From Alphaproteobacteria bacterium (GTDB lineage: Bacteria > Pseudomonadota > Alphaproteobacteria > Rhodospirillales > Rhodospirillaceae): 64,000 nt of DNA. The notes below the pieces were generated by a model. The model searched no databases. It was not told the origin of the DNA and saw only the letters and a list, made by a program, of their open reading frames with translations. Positions within the stretch are counted from its first letter, which is position 1; each line of letters starts with the position of its first letter. The position numbers and the translations under genes were made by a program. Positions 1 through 11,023 of the stretch are shown in pieces. Location of the stretch: assembly GCA_003246625.1 (NCBI GenBank), contig QJZR01000009.1, positions 44,824 to 108,823 on the forward strand, given 5' to 3'.

Positions 1-150
<150 letters not shown>

Positions 151-472
151 ATTTGAAACGGCCCCTGAAGGTATGGGTTGTCCCCGTGTTGATTACGAAT
201 TGGGCCCTCGCCTCACTGCGGACACTCCCCCTCGTCCGCAGCCTTCCCAGCCCACAAACATGCCGACTGGGACCGCCAAGTCAAGCGCTTTGCTCAAGGC
301 TTGATCTGGCTCTTTCCTTTCATCGGTTCCAATCCTATTTTTTGTGCAGCACGTTGGACGAAAGCTATGCATCCGCATGGAAAATACCCTCGTCCCGCGG
401 TCGACTTTCCCTGCCTTGCATGTTATGAGCCAACGATTTTCCCGGCCCGCTGACGAGGATCGCCCAATCCCG
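151..472. other. Intergenic region between divergent livH and uvrA
   Basis: About 320 bases without a convincing gene; the reading frames across it look like shadows. It should hold the livH promoter (minus strand) and the uvrA promoter (plus strand). I see one perfect inverted repeat (216-241, listed separately) and no LexA-type box with the alphaproteobacterial GTTC-N7-GTTC spacing. The uvrA frame stays open up to a GTG at 344 and an ATG at 425, so part of this stretch could be coding if uvrA starts earlier. Confidence 0.5.
216..241. other. Perfect inverted repeat upstream of livH
   Basis: CTGCGGAC (216-223) and GTCCGCAG (234-241) form 8-bp perfect arms around a 10-base spacer, about 66 bases upstream of the livH TTG. 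It could be an operator or a leader stem-loop of the liv transcript. There is no T-tract, so it is not a usual terminator. The function is unassigned. Confidence 0.4.
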
Positions 473-3311
<2,839 letters not shown>

Positions 3312-3334
<23 letters not shown>

Positions 3335-3791
3335 CCGCTTCCACCGGCAGCCCGGCGGCGCGCCAGGCCTTCAGGCCGCCCTGCATCAGCGCCACGTTGC
3401 GCATGCCGTATTCCTGTAGGAACTTGGCGGCCAGGGTGGCACGGTTGGTCGCCGTGTCGAAGACCACGATCTGCGCGTCGCGCAGTTCCTGATAACGGCG
3501 GTGCGAGGACTTGTCGCGCAGGGTCGCCGGGATTTGCTCCAACGGCAGGATCAGGGCTCCCGCCGCGGTTTCCGGATCGCGCTTGACCTGCGCCGGCATG
3601 CGGGTATCCCACAGCAGGGGATCCTCGCCCGCCTCGACCAGGGCATGCGCCTGCGCGGGCGTCAGAACCCGGCCCTTCCAGCGGTCGCGCCGCCAGGCAT
3701 ACACCGCCGCCCAGATGGCAACGCCCAGGCAACCGGCCGCCACCCAGAACTGCTGGGTGTGCAGAATCTTGTCCCACAACGCCTCGTCCAT
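3312..3791 (-). CDS. Membrane-anchored rhodanese-like protein, catalytic Cys replaced by Asp
   Basis: A 159-residue protein with one N-terminal membrane segment (about residues 15-32) followed by a rhodanese domain (about 42-155: [35 protein letters not shown] core). In active sulfurtransferases the loop after the fourth strand reads C-x4-R. Here it reads D-T-A-T-N-R with Asp112 where the nucleophilic cysteine should be, so thiosulfate sulfurtransferase activity is unlikely. A binding or scaffolding role at the inner membrane is more plausible. It is divergent from trmFO and convergent with uvrA, overlapping the uvrA 3' end. No substrate or partner can be named. Confidence 0.8.
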
Positions 3792-3920
3792 CTCGTCCCC
3801 TCGGGTTCACGCATCGGTCAGTCGGAAGTACCTGAGTACGGCGCCGGACGCAAGCCTGGACAGGACCGCCGTTCGGCCTTAAGTGTGCCAGACCGCGCAG
3901 CGCAGGAAGGAACACGCCGC

Positions 3921-5288
3921 ATGTCCACGCCCACCGTCCACGTCATCGGCGCCGGTCTCGCCGGAAGCGAGGCCGCCTGGCAGCTCGCCGAAGGCGGCGC
4001 GGTGGTGGTCCTGCACGAAATGCGGCCGCAAAAATCCACCCCGGCCCATGCCTCCGGCGGCTTCGCCGAACTGGTCTGCTCCAACTCGCTGCGCTCCGAC
4101 GACGCGGAAGCCAGCGCCGTCGGTCTGCTGCACGAGGAAATGCGCCGCGCCGGGTCGCTGATCCTGCGCGCCGCCGACGCCAACCGCGTGCCCGCGGGCG
4201 GCGCCCTGGCGGTGGACCGCGAGGCCTTTTCCCGCGACGTGCAGGCGGCCCTGGAATCCCACCCCAACGTCACCGTCCGTCACGAGGAAATCACCGTCCT
4301 GCCGCCGCCGGACGACGGCCTTTGGATCGTCGCCGCCGGACCGCTGTGCTCCCCCGCCCTGTCGGCGGAAATCGGCGCTGCCAGCGGCGCGGACTCGCTC
4401 TCCTTCTTCGACGCCATCGCGCCGGTGGTGACGAAGGACAGCATCGACTTTTCCAAGGCCTGGTTCCAGTCGCGCTGGGACAAGGGAACCGGACGCGACT
4501 ACATCAACTGCCCGATGGACAAGGCGCAGTACGACGCCTTCGTCGCCGCGCTGACCTCCGCCGACTACGTCGAATTCAAGGACTGGGAGAAGGATACCCC
4601 CTATTTCGAGGGCTGCCTGCCGGTCGAGGTGATGGCCGAACGCGGCGCGATGACCCTGGCCTTCGGCCCGATGAAGCCGGTCGGCCTGACCAATCCCCAC
4701 ACCCCGGGCGTCAAACCCTTCGCCGTGGTGCAACTGCGCCAGGACAACGCGCTCGGCACCCTCTACAACATGGTCGGCTTCCAAACCAAGCTGAAGCACG
4801 GCGAACAGCTGCGCATCTTCCGCTCCATTCCGGGGCTGGAAAACGCTGAATTCGCCCGCCTGGGTGGCATTCATCGCAACACGTTCCTGAACGGCCCCAA
4901 GGTGTTGGATGAACAGCTTCGCCTGAAGTCTCAGCCGCATTTGCGCTTCGCCGGGCAAATCACCGGCTGCGAGGGCTATGTCGAAAGCGCCTCGGTCGGC
5001 TTGATGGCCGGGCTGTTCGCCCTGTGGCAGACACAGGAAAAACCCTTTCTGCCGCCGCCGCCCACCACCGCCATGGGGGCCATGCTCGCCCATATCACCG
5101 GCGGCGCCGACGCCGACACCTATCAGCCGATGAACGTCACCTTCGGCCTGTTCCCGCCCCTGCCCGAGGCCGCCCCCGCCAAACCCGGCGGCAAACCCCG
5201 CAAGCTGAAGGGCGCCGACCGCAAGAAGGCCCACTCCGCCCGCGCCCTCGCCGACCTCGCGGCCTGGCTGGAAAAGATCGGGAAATAA
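3921..5288 (+). CDS. trmFO: Methylenetetrahydrofolate-tRNA-(uracil-5-)-methyltransferase TrmFO
   Basis: Flavin- and folate-dependent enzyme that makes 5-methyluridine at position 54 of the tRNA T-loop, replacing SAM-dependent TrmA in this lineage. The product is 455 residues. The FAD-binding start [10 protein letters not shown] (residues 8-17) and the hallmark CSNSLRSDD, with Cys53 matching the catalytic cysteine of characterised TrmFO, are both visible, as are the C-terminal GCEGYVESA and LAHITGG segments. The ATG at 3921 has an AGGAAGGA ribosome-binding site at 3903. The frame is open further upstream but without family similarity. The gene is single, divergent from the rhodanese gene and convergent with the NDUFAF6-like gene. 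Confidence 0.95.
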   Translation: MSTPTVHVIGAGLAGSEAAWQLAEGGAVVVLHEMRPQKSTPAHASGGFAELVCSNSLRSDDAEASAVGLLHEEMRRAGSLILRAADANRVPAGGALAVDREAFSRDVQAALESHPNVTVRHEEITVLPPPDDGLWIVAAGPLCSPALSAEIGAASGADSLSFFDAIAPVVTKDSIDFSKAWFQSRWDKGTGRDYINCPMDKAQYDAFVAALTSADYVEFKDWEKDTPYFEGCLPVEVMAERGAMTLAFGPMKPVGLTNPHTPGVKPFAVVQLRQDNALGTLYNMVGFQTKLKHGEQLRIFRSIPGLENAEFARLGGIHRNTFLNGPKVLDEQLRLKSQPHLRFAGQITGCEGYVESASVGLMAGLFALWQTQEKPFLPPPPTTAMGAMLAHITGGADADTYQPMNVTFGLFPPLPEAAPAKPGGKPRKLKGADRKKAHSARALADLAAWLEKIGK

Positions 5289-5321
5289 GGCCACCCGGCC
5301 CCCTTCCCGTTCTTGCGCAAA

Positions 5322-5341
5322 GCGCGATAAGACAATCGCGC
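5322..5341. other. Stem-loop between convergent trmFO and the NDUFAF6-like gene
   Basis: GCGCGAT (5322-5328) and ATCGCGC (5335-5341) pair perfectly around a 6-base loop in the 93-base convergent gap. No T-run follows on either strand, so a Rho-independent terminator is only weakly supported. Confidence 0.3.
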
Positions 5342-5381
5342 GGCGAAAAGCGCATGGGTTCAAAGGGCCCACGGCCCGGTT

Positions 5382-6182
5382 TTACCTGCGGCAACGCAGC
5401 CAGTCCAAAAGCAGCCCCAGGGTCACCCGGCTGGGCGCGGCGAAGCGCCCGTCCAGGGGCTCGTCCCCGGCGCGGCGCAGGCGGCGCAGGTGCTGGCGGG
5501 CCAGCAGCGCGGGAACGATCAGGGGAAAGGCCCGGCGCGGCGGGTGCCACGCGATGGCGGCGGCGATGGCGGCTTCCGCGACATCGGCGACCGACCGGGC
5601 CAGGTCGGCGCGCGCCCGTGGATCGCCCAGGTCGGCGGCCCAGGGGGAACGCCCGCGCCGCAGGGCGGATGCCGTGCCGCGCAGCAGCACGGTCAGGCCA
5701 TGGCCCAGCGCCGCGTTGCGCGCCATTTCGGCATGCTCCGTCCAGTCGGGAAGTCCCATGGCCACGGCGTTGGCCTCGGACAACGGCGTGGCGATTCCGG
5801 CGATGCGGCGGCGCGCCGCCTCGGCGTCGGCCAGCGGCGGTTCGTCGAGGATGCCCGCATGGGCGTCGACCAGGGCGATCAGGTGGGGCCGCAGTTCCGG
5901 CCAGTCGCGCAGCCCGGCCAACAGGCGCAGCAGCGGCGCGGCCTCGGCATCTTCCTCGGCGTGGGCGCGTTCCAGGGCGTCGCGCCACCAGAGCAGGCGG
6001 ATATGCCCGACCTGCGGGTCGCCCACCCGTTCCCGCACCGTGGCGATTTCGGCATGGAAGGCGGCGACGGCGAAAACACCGGCGCGCCGCGTCTCCGGGC
6101 AGAACATCGCCGCGATGAAACGGTCCCGGTCCTGGCCGCGCACCGCGTCGGCCAGCCAGGATTCGGCGAATTCCGTGAACAC
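5382..6182 (-). CDS. Squalene/phytoene synthase-fold protein, NDUFAF6-like
   Basis: A 266-residue all-helical protein of the squalene/phytoene synthase superfamily. It lacks the two aspartate-rich DxxxD motifs that bind the prenyl-diphosphate magnesium ions (compare the adjacent HpnCD). It instead shows FHAEIATVRERVGDP and HIRLLWWRDAL, the pattern of NDUFAF6-type proteins, which in mitochondria assist respiratory complex I assembly. In many alphaproteobacteria this gene lies between secDF and trmFO, as here, with the hpn/sodB block on the other side. A prenyl transferase role is therefore unlikely; a complex I assembly or lipid-binding role is inferred from family and synteny only. Confidence 0.75.
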   Translation of the reverse strand: MFTEFAESWLADAVRGQDRDRFIAAMFCPETRRAGVFAVAAFHAEIATVRERVGDPQVGHIRLLWWRDALERAHAEEDAEAAPLLRLLAGLRDWPELRPHLIALVDAHAGILDEPPLADAEAARRRIAGIATPLSEANAVAMGLPDWTEHAEMARNAALGHGLTVLLRGTASALRRGRSPWAADLGDPRARADLARSVADVAEAAIAAAIAWHPPRRAFPLIVPALLARQHLRRLRRAGDEPLDGRFAAPSRVTLGLLLDWLRCRR

Positions 6183-6276
6183 CTGGGTACTCCCCTAAAA
6201 AATCCGGGGTTTTGGCTGCGGCGCGCGGCGCGGATGCGTATAGTGGGGAACCCACGAACCGGAACCGCGAACCGCC

Positions 6277-8016
6277 TTGACCCGTGACGCCATCATAGAC
6301 CGCCCGATCGACGAATGCACCGTGGGCGGCGCCAAACGGCCGGAAAACTTTCCGGTGGCGTCGTTGCTGCTTGGCCGCGCCGAGCGGGCGGTGGTGCGGG
6401 CCTTCTATCGCTTCGCCCGTTTCGCCGACGACATCGCCGATTCGCCCGAATTGACGGCGGAGGCGAAGCTGGCCGCCCTCGACGCGCTGGACGGCGCCTT
6501 GCAGGGACGGGAAGTCCCCGACGGCCGCACCGACGTTGCCGCCGCCGCCGACCTGCGCCGCCGCCTTGCCGCGCGCGGGTTGGAAACCGGCCACGCCCGC
6601 GCCCTGCTGGGGGCTTTCCGCCGCGACGCGGAGAACCAACGCACCGCCACCTGGGACGAATTGATGGCGTATTGCCGCGCCTCCGCCGCGCCGGTGGGGC
6701 GTTTCCTGTTGGACCTGCACGGAGAACCGCGCCGCGCGGTCGCCGCCGCCGACGCGCTGTGCGCCGCGTTGCAGGTACTCAACCACGCCCAGGACCTGGG
6801 CGAGGACATGCGTCTGCGCGCCCGGATCTACCTGCCTCTGGACTGGCCGGACGGCACCCACGCGGATCCCGCCGACCTGACCGCGCCGCGCTGCTCCCCC
6901 GGTCTGCGCGCCTGCCTGGACCGTGCCCTCGACCGCACCGCCCGCCTGATCGACGAGGCGGAGTCCCTGCCCGCGCAAGTGCAATCCCCCGGTTTGCGGG
7001 CCGAGGCGGCGGCGATCGTCTTCCTGGCGCGCGCCCTGCTGACGCGGCTGCGCGCGGGCGACCCCCTGGCCGAACGCATCCGCCCCACCTTCGCCGACTT
7101 CATTCGCGCCGCCGCCGTCGGCCTGCGGGCCCTGATTGCGCCGCCCGCGCCCGGTCTGCTGCGCGGCGAGGCGGCGCGCACCGTGGCGGAAACCGTGGCG
7201 CGTTCCGGTTCCTCCTTCCGCCTCGGCCTGTCGTTCCTGCCGCGCGACCGGCGACAGGCGATGCACACGCTCTATGCCTTCTGCCGCGTCCTCGACGACA
7301 TCGCCGACGCCCCCGAACTCACCACGGAAGAGCGCCGCGCCGCGCTGGACGCCTGGGAGCTGTGCCTGGACCGTCTGGAAACCGGCGCTCCGCCGGACGA
7401 GGAGACGCCTCTTCTCGCCGCGCTGGCCGCCGTGCATGCCCGCTTCGGCCTCGACTTCGCCGAATGCCGCGCCCTCGTCGCCGGGATGCGCATGGACGTG
7501 GAAGGGCCGATCGTCGCCCCGGACGCCGAAACCTTCGCCCTGTACTGCCGCCGCGCGGCGGGTAGCGTCGGCCTGGTCGCCCTGCCCCTGCTGGGCGCGC
7601 AGGACGCCGATTCCCGCCGTTTCGCCCTGGCGCTGGGCGACGCCCTGCAACGCGTCAACATCCTGCGCGACGTCGCGGAAGACGCCGCCGCCGGGCGTTG
7701 CTATCTGCCGCGCGACGTCCTGAATGCCTGCGGCATTTCCGGCGACGACGCGGCGGACATCGCCGCCCATCCAGCGATCGGCGCCGCCCGCGCCGAGCTG
7801 GCGCGCCTGGCCCGCGCCGATTTCGACGCGGCGCGCCGGGCGCTGACCCCCGGCAACGCCCGCGCCCTGTTTCCGGCGCGGGCGATGATGGCCGCCTACG
7901 AAGACCTGCTGCGCCGCATCGAACGCCGGGGATGGTCGGCAACCACGCCGCCACCGCGCCCCGGACGCCTGGCCCGTCTGGCCTGTCTGCTGCGCCTGCC
8001 GCGCCCACGGAGTTAG
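6277..8016 (+). CDS. hpnCD: HpnC-HpnD fusion: bifunctional presqualene diphosphate synthase / hydroxysqualene synthase
   Basis: One uninterrupted 579-codon frame carries two squalene-synthase-family domains. Residues about 18-288 match HpnC (KRPENFPVAS start; DDIAD at 51-55; QDLGED at 172-177). Residues about 305-560 match HpnD (SSFRLGLSFLP; DDIAD at 340-344; NILRDVAED at 461-469; CYLPRD). HpnD joins two farnesyl diphosphates into presqualene diphosphate and HpnC converts that to hydroxysqualene, the first steps toward hopanoids. Each domain is close to the full length of its stand-alone relative and keeps both metal-binding motifs. The start is a TTG at 6277, with an in-frame GTG at 6322 as the alternative; a TATAGT element sits at 6239. 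hpnE follows after one base. These genes are usually separate, so the fusion is unusual. Confidence 0.9.
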   Translation: MTRDAIIDRPIDECTVGGAKRPENFPVASLLLGRAERAVVRAFYRFARFADDIADSPELTAEAKLAALDALDGALQGREVPDGRTDVAAAADLRRRLAARGLETGHARALLGAFRRDAENQRTATWDELMAYCRASAAPVGRFLLDLHGEPRRAVAAADALCAALQVLNHAQDLGEDMRLRARIYLPLDWPDGTHADPADLTAPRCSPGLRACLDRALDRTARLIDEAESLPAQVQSPGLRAEAAAIVFLARALLTRLRAGDPLAERIRPTFADFIRAAAVGLRALIAPPAPGLLRGEAARTVAETVARSGSSFRLGLSFLPRDRRQAMHTLYAFCRVLDDIADAPELTTEERRAALDAWELCLDRLETGAPPDEETPLLAALAAVHARFGLDFAECRALVAGMRMDVEGPIVAPDAETFALYCRRAAGSVGLVALPLLGAQDADSRRFALALGDALQRVNILRDVAEDAAAGRCYLPRDVLNACGISGDDAADIAAHPAIGAARAELARLARADFDAARRALTPGNARALFPARAMMAAYEDLLRRIERRGWSATTPPPRPGRLARLACLLRLPRPRS

Positions 8017-8017
8017 A

Positions 8018-9310
8018 ATGCCGGAATTCGTTCCCCCCTTCGCCTTCGATTCCGCGCCCGTCTGCCATGTCATCGGCGGCGGCGTCGCCGGTCTTTCGGC
8101 GGCGCTGTCGTTGGCCGAGGCGGGGGTTCTGGTCCACCTGTACGAGGCGGCGACCCATCTGGGCGGGCGCTGCCGTTCCCTTCCCGACCAGCGGTTCGGC
8201 ACCGCCATCGACAACGGCAGCCACCTGCTGTTTTCCGCCAACCGCGCCACCCTCGACTTTCTGCGGCGGATCGGCGCCCCGTCCACCGGTCTGGCCGGGG
8301 CCGACGCCCTGACCTTCCACGACCTCGACGACGGCACGCGCTGGCGCATCGTCCCCGGCGGCGAAAGCGCCCTTTGGCTGCTCGGACGCGGCCTGCGCAT
8401 CCCCGGGGCTTCGCGCTGGCGCCTGCTGGAACAGGGCTGGCGCCTGTCTTCCGCGCCGCCGGGAAGCCGCGTCGGCGACCGCATCCCGACCGAGGGGGCG
8501 CTTTGGCGGCGATTCTGGACTCCCTTCCTCTCCGGGGTGTTCAACGCACCTCCGGCGGATGTCTCGGCGCCGCACGCCGCCGCCGTTCTGAAGGCCCTGG
8601 CCCTGAACGGGCGGGCGAGCGGGCAACCGCTGCTGGCGGCACGCCCCTGGTCCGAAATCATCGCCGAGCCCGCCGCCTCGTGCCTGCGCTATCATGGGAC
8701 GACGCTGCACCGGGGGATGCCGCTTCTTGCCCTCGACCGTGGCGAGGACCGGGTCCGCCGCCTGATCTTCCGGCGCGGCACCATCGACACGTCGCGCGAC
8801 GCGGTGATCCTGGCGGTACCCAATGCCGCCGCGCACCGCCTGTGCCCCGACCTCTGCCCCGAGATTCCCACCTCGGCCATCGTCAACCTGCATTTCGAGG
8901 TCGGCTACAACCTCGGCCTCGGTTTCTGCGGGCTGACGGGCGGGCTGGCCGACTGGGTGTTCTGGCGCGGACCGGTGGTCTCGGTCGGCATCGGCAATGC
9001 CCAAGGCCTGCAAACCAGACCGGCGGACAGTTTGGCCCATGCCGCCTGGACCGAGGCGGTAACCGTGCTGCCCCGTCCCTTCCCGCTGACGCCGCCGCCG
9101 TTCCGCCGCATCGTCGAGAAACGCGCCACCGTCGCCGCCACGCCGCAGGCCTTCGCCGCCCGTCCCGCCGCGGAAACGCCGCAGCCGAACCTCTTCCTCG
9201 CCGGGGACTGGACCGCCACCGGCCTGCCCTCGTGCATCGAGGGCGCCGTCCTTTCCGGCGAACGCGCGGCGCAATCCGCCCTCACCTCCCTGCGCGCCGG
9301 AATTCGGTGA
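8018..9310 (+). CDS. hpnE: Hydroxysqualene dehydroxylase HpnE
   Basis: FAD-dependent amine-oxidase-fold enzyme (430 residues) that reduces hydroxysqualene to squalene, completing the HpnCDE route. The dinucleotide-binding motif [13 protein letters not shown] lies at residues 18-30, followed by EAATHLGGRC. The C-terminal FAD motif is NLFLAGDWTATGLPSCIEGA. The ATG is one base after the hpnCD stop, so the two are almost certainly co-translated. No squalene-hopene cyclase is in the window, so the downstream hopanoid genes must be elsewhere. sodB follows after 92 bases and appears to have its own promoter region. Confidence 0.92.
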   Translation: MPEFVPPFAFDSAPVCHVIGGGVAGLSAALSLAEAGVLVHLYEAATHLGGRCRSLPDQRFGTAIDNGSHLLFSANRATLDFLRRIGAPSTGLAGADALTFHDLDDGTRWRIVPGGESALWLLGRGLRIPGASRWRLLEQGWRLSSAPPGSRVGDRIPTEGALWRRFWTPFLSGVFNAPPADVSAPHAAAVLKALALNGRASGQPLLAARPWSEIIAEPAASCLRYHGTTLHRGMPLLALDRGEDRVRRLIFRRGTIDTSRDAVILAVPNAAAHRLCPDLCPEIPTSAIVNLHFEVGYNLGLGFCGLTGGLADWVFWRGPVVSVGIGNAQGLQTRPADSLAHAAWTEAVTVLPRPFPLTPPPFRRIVEKRATVAATPQAFAARPAAETPQPNLFLAGDWTATGLPSCIEGAVLSGERAAQSALTSLRAGIR

Positions 9311-9338
9311 AGATTCGGCAAAAAATCCTGTCAAGGGC

Positions 9339-9372
9339 TTAACTTCGACGGCTTGCGCATTAACTTACGCAA
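9339..9372 (+). promoter_or_regulatory. Direct and inverted repeats in the sodB upstream region
   Basis: TTAACTT occurs twice, at 9339-9345 and 9360-9366, exactly 21 bases (two helical turns) apart. The second copy sits within an inverted repeat, TTGCG (9353-9357) and CGCAA (9368-9372). This lies 30-60 bases before the sodB ATG, where a transcription factor or the -35/-10 region is expected. No known iron- or redox-regulator consensus was recognised. Confidence 0.35.
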
Positions 9373-9402
9373 TAGACGCACGTCACCCACAAGGAGACCC
9401 CC

Positions 9403-9996
9403 ATGGCATTCGAACTTCCCGCGCTGCCCTACGCCCCAACGGCGCTTGAGCCCTACATCTCCGCCAACACCCTGAGCTTCCATCACGGCAAGCACCACGC
9501 GGCGTATGTCGCCAACCTCAATAAACTGATCGAGGGCGGGCCGCTGGCGAGCAAGCCCCTGGTGGAAATCATCGAGAACGCGGCGGGAAACCCGGACAAG
9601 GTCGGTGTCTTCAACAATGCCGCCCAGACCTGGAACCACACCTTCTTCTGGAACAGCATGAGCCCCACCGGCGGCGGCACCCCGCCCGCCGCCCTGGCCG
9701 AGCGCATCGACGCCGCCTTCGGCTCTCTCGACGCCTTCAAGGAACAGTTCAAGGCCGCCGCGGTGTCGCAGTTCGGCAGCGGCTGGGCTTGGCTGGTGCT
9801 GGACAAGGGCGAGCTGAAGATCACCAAGACCGGTAACGCCGACCTGCCCCTGACCCACGGACAGAAGGCGCTGTTCACCGTCGACGTCTGGGAACACGCC
9901 TATTACCTCGACTACCAGAACCGCCGCCCGGACTTCGTGCAGACCGTGCTCGACCGTCTGATCAACTGGGCGTTCATCGCCGAGAACCTGAAATAA
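9403..9996 (+). CDS. sodB: Superoxide dismutase, iron type
   Basis: Cytoplasmic enzyme converting superoxide to oxygen and hydrogen peroxide. It is 197 residues long, typical for bacterial Fe-SOD. The metal ligands are all present: His27 in LSFHHGKHH, His79 in TWNHTFFW, Asp161 and His165 in [11 protein letters not shown]. Gln75 in AAQTWNH is the position that favours the iron over the manganese form. A clear ribosome-binding site AAGGAG (9391-9396) precedes the ATG. The gene is followed by a strong terminator shared with convergent secF. Confidence 0.97.
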   Translation: MAFELPALPYAPTALEPYISANTLSFHHGKHHAAYVANLNKLIEGGPLASKPLVEIIENAAGNPDKVGVFNNAAQTWNHTFFWNSMSPTGGGTPPAALAERIDAAFGSLDAFKEQFKAAAVSQFGSGWAWLVLDKGELKITKTGNADLPLTHGQKALFTVDVWEHAYYLDYQNRRPDFVQTVLDRLINWAFIAENLK

Positions 9997-10020
9997 CCGG
10001 CCTTGCCGGAAACGAAAAAA

Positions 10021-10046
10021 CGGCGGGGTTTCCCCGCCGTTTTTTT
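10021..10046. terminator. Bidirectional Rho-independent terminator between sodB and secF
   Basis: CGGCGGGG (10021-10028), loop TTT, CCCCGCCG (10032-10039), then seven T (10040-10046). An A-run precedes the stem, so it can also terminate the convergent secDF transcript on the minus strand. Confidence 0.92.
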
Positions 10047-10069
10047 CATGCCGGAAGCGTCCGTCCGCG

Positions 10070-11011
10070 TCAGGGGCGCGCCTTGCCCGGCGTGGCGTCC
10101 AGTTCGGCCAGGGCGTCGGTGTTGCGCAAATGGAAATAGATCAGCACCGGCAGCGAGATATAGATCGACGAATAGGTGCCGACCACCACGCCCCAGATCA
10201 GGGCCAGGGCGAAACCGCGCAGCACGTCGCCGCCGAAAATCGCGATGGCCAGCACCGACAGCACGGTGGTACCGCTGGTCAGGATGGTTCGCGACAGCAT
10301 TTCGTTAATGCTGAGGTTCATCAGTTCGGGCAGCGGCATCTTCTTGTATTTGCGCAGGTTCTCGCGCACGCGGTCGTACACCACCACGGTATCGTTGATC
10401 GAATACCCGGCGATGGTCAGCACCGCCGCGACCGAGGTCAGGCTGAATTCCATGCCGGAAAGCGAAAACAACCCCATCGTCGCGGTGACGTCGTGCAACA
10501 GGGTCAGCATGCCGCCGACGCCGTACTGCCACTCGAAGCGCAGCCACAGATAGGCGCCGATGGCCAGGATCGCCAGGGTCACCGCCAGGATACCGTCGCG
10601 CACCAGTTCCTCGCCGACCTTCGGCCCCACCACTTCGGTGCGGCGATCCTCGAACGCGGGACCCAGAGCCTCGCGCACCTGCTTCAGAGCGGCGTTCTGC
10701 GTCGCCTCGTCGTCGAAGGCGGGGATGCGGATCATCACCTCGCGGCCGCTGTCGCCGATGCCCTGCAGGCCGATCTCGCCGACGCCGAGATCATTCAACT
10801 TGGTACGCAACTCGCCCAGGTGGACCGGTTCGGCGGAGCGCACCTCCATCTGGATGCCGCCCGCGAAGTCGATGCCGAAGTTAAGGCCGTGCAGCGGCAG
10901 CAGGATCAGGGAGCCGACGATCACCAGCACCGACAGGCCGAGAGCGACCAGACGTTTGCCGACGAAATCGACCTTCGTCCCCTCGGGGATGAACTTCATG
11001 CCACGATACAT
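10070..11011 (-). CDS. secF: Protein translocase subunit SecF
   Basis: Inner-membrane RND-type protein that works with SecD to drive late steps of Sec export using the proton-motive force. It has 313 residues and six expected membrane segments, with the first at about residues 22-42 (LSVLVIVGSLILL). The family motif FGIDFAGGIQMEV follows, and GYSINDTVVVYDRVREN is the conserved SecF cytoplasmic loop. It begins 12 bases downstream of the secD stop in the order yajC-secD-secF. An in-frame ATG four codons later (MKFIPEGT) is an alternative start. Confidence 0.97.
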   Translation of the reverse strand: MYRGMKFIPEGTKVDFVGKRLVALGLSVLVIVGSLILLPLHGLNFGIDFAGGIQMEVRSAEPVHLGELRTKLNDLGVGEIGLQGIGDSGREVMIRIPAFDDEATQNAALKQVREALGPAFEDRRTEVVGPKVGEELVRDGILAVTLAILAIGAYLWLRFEWQYGVGGMLTLLHDVTATMGLFSLSGMEFSLTSVAAVLTIAGYSINDTVVVYDRVRENLRKYKKMPLPELMNLSINEMLSRTILTSGTTVLSVLAIAIFGGDVLRGFALALIWGVVVGTYSSIYISLPVLIYFHLRNTDALAELDATPGKARP

Positions 11012-11023
11012 CGTCTGTTTCCC

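Noticed and set aside
5382..6182. Calling the gene phytoene or squalene synthase
   Set aside because: Both Asp-rich metal-binding motifs are missing, whereas the neighbouring HpnCD keeps them.
5137..8661. A 1174-codon minus-strand open frame spanning several genes
   Set aside because: It runs antisense through hpnCD and hpnE and out of frame through the NDUFAF6-like gene; low-complexity translation with no domain.
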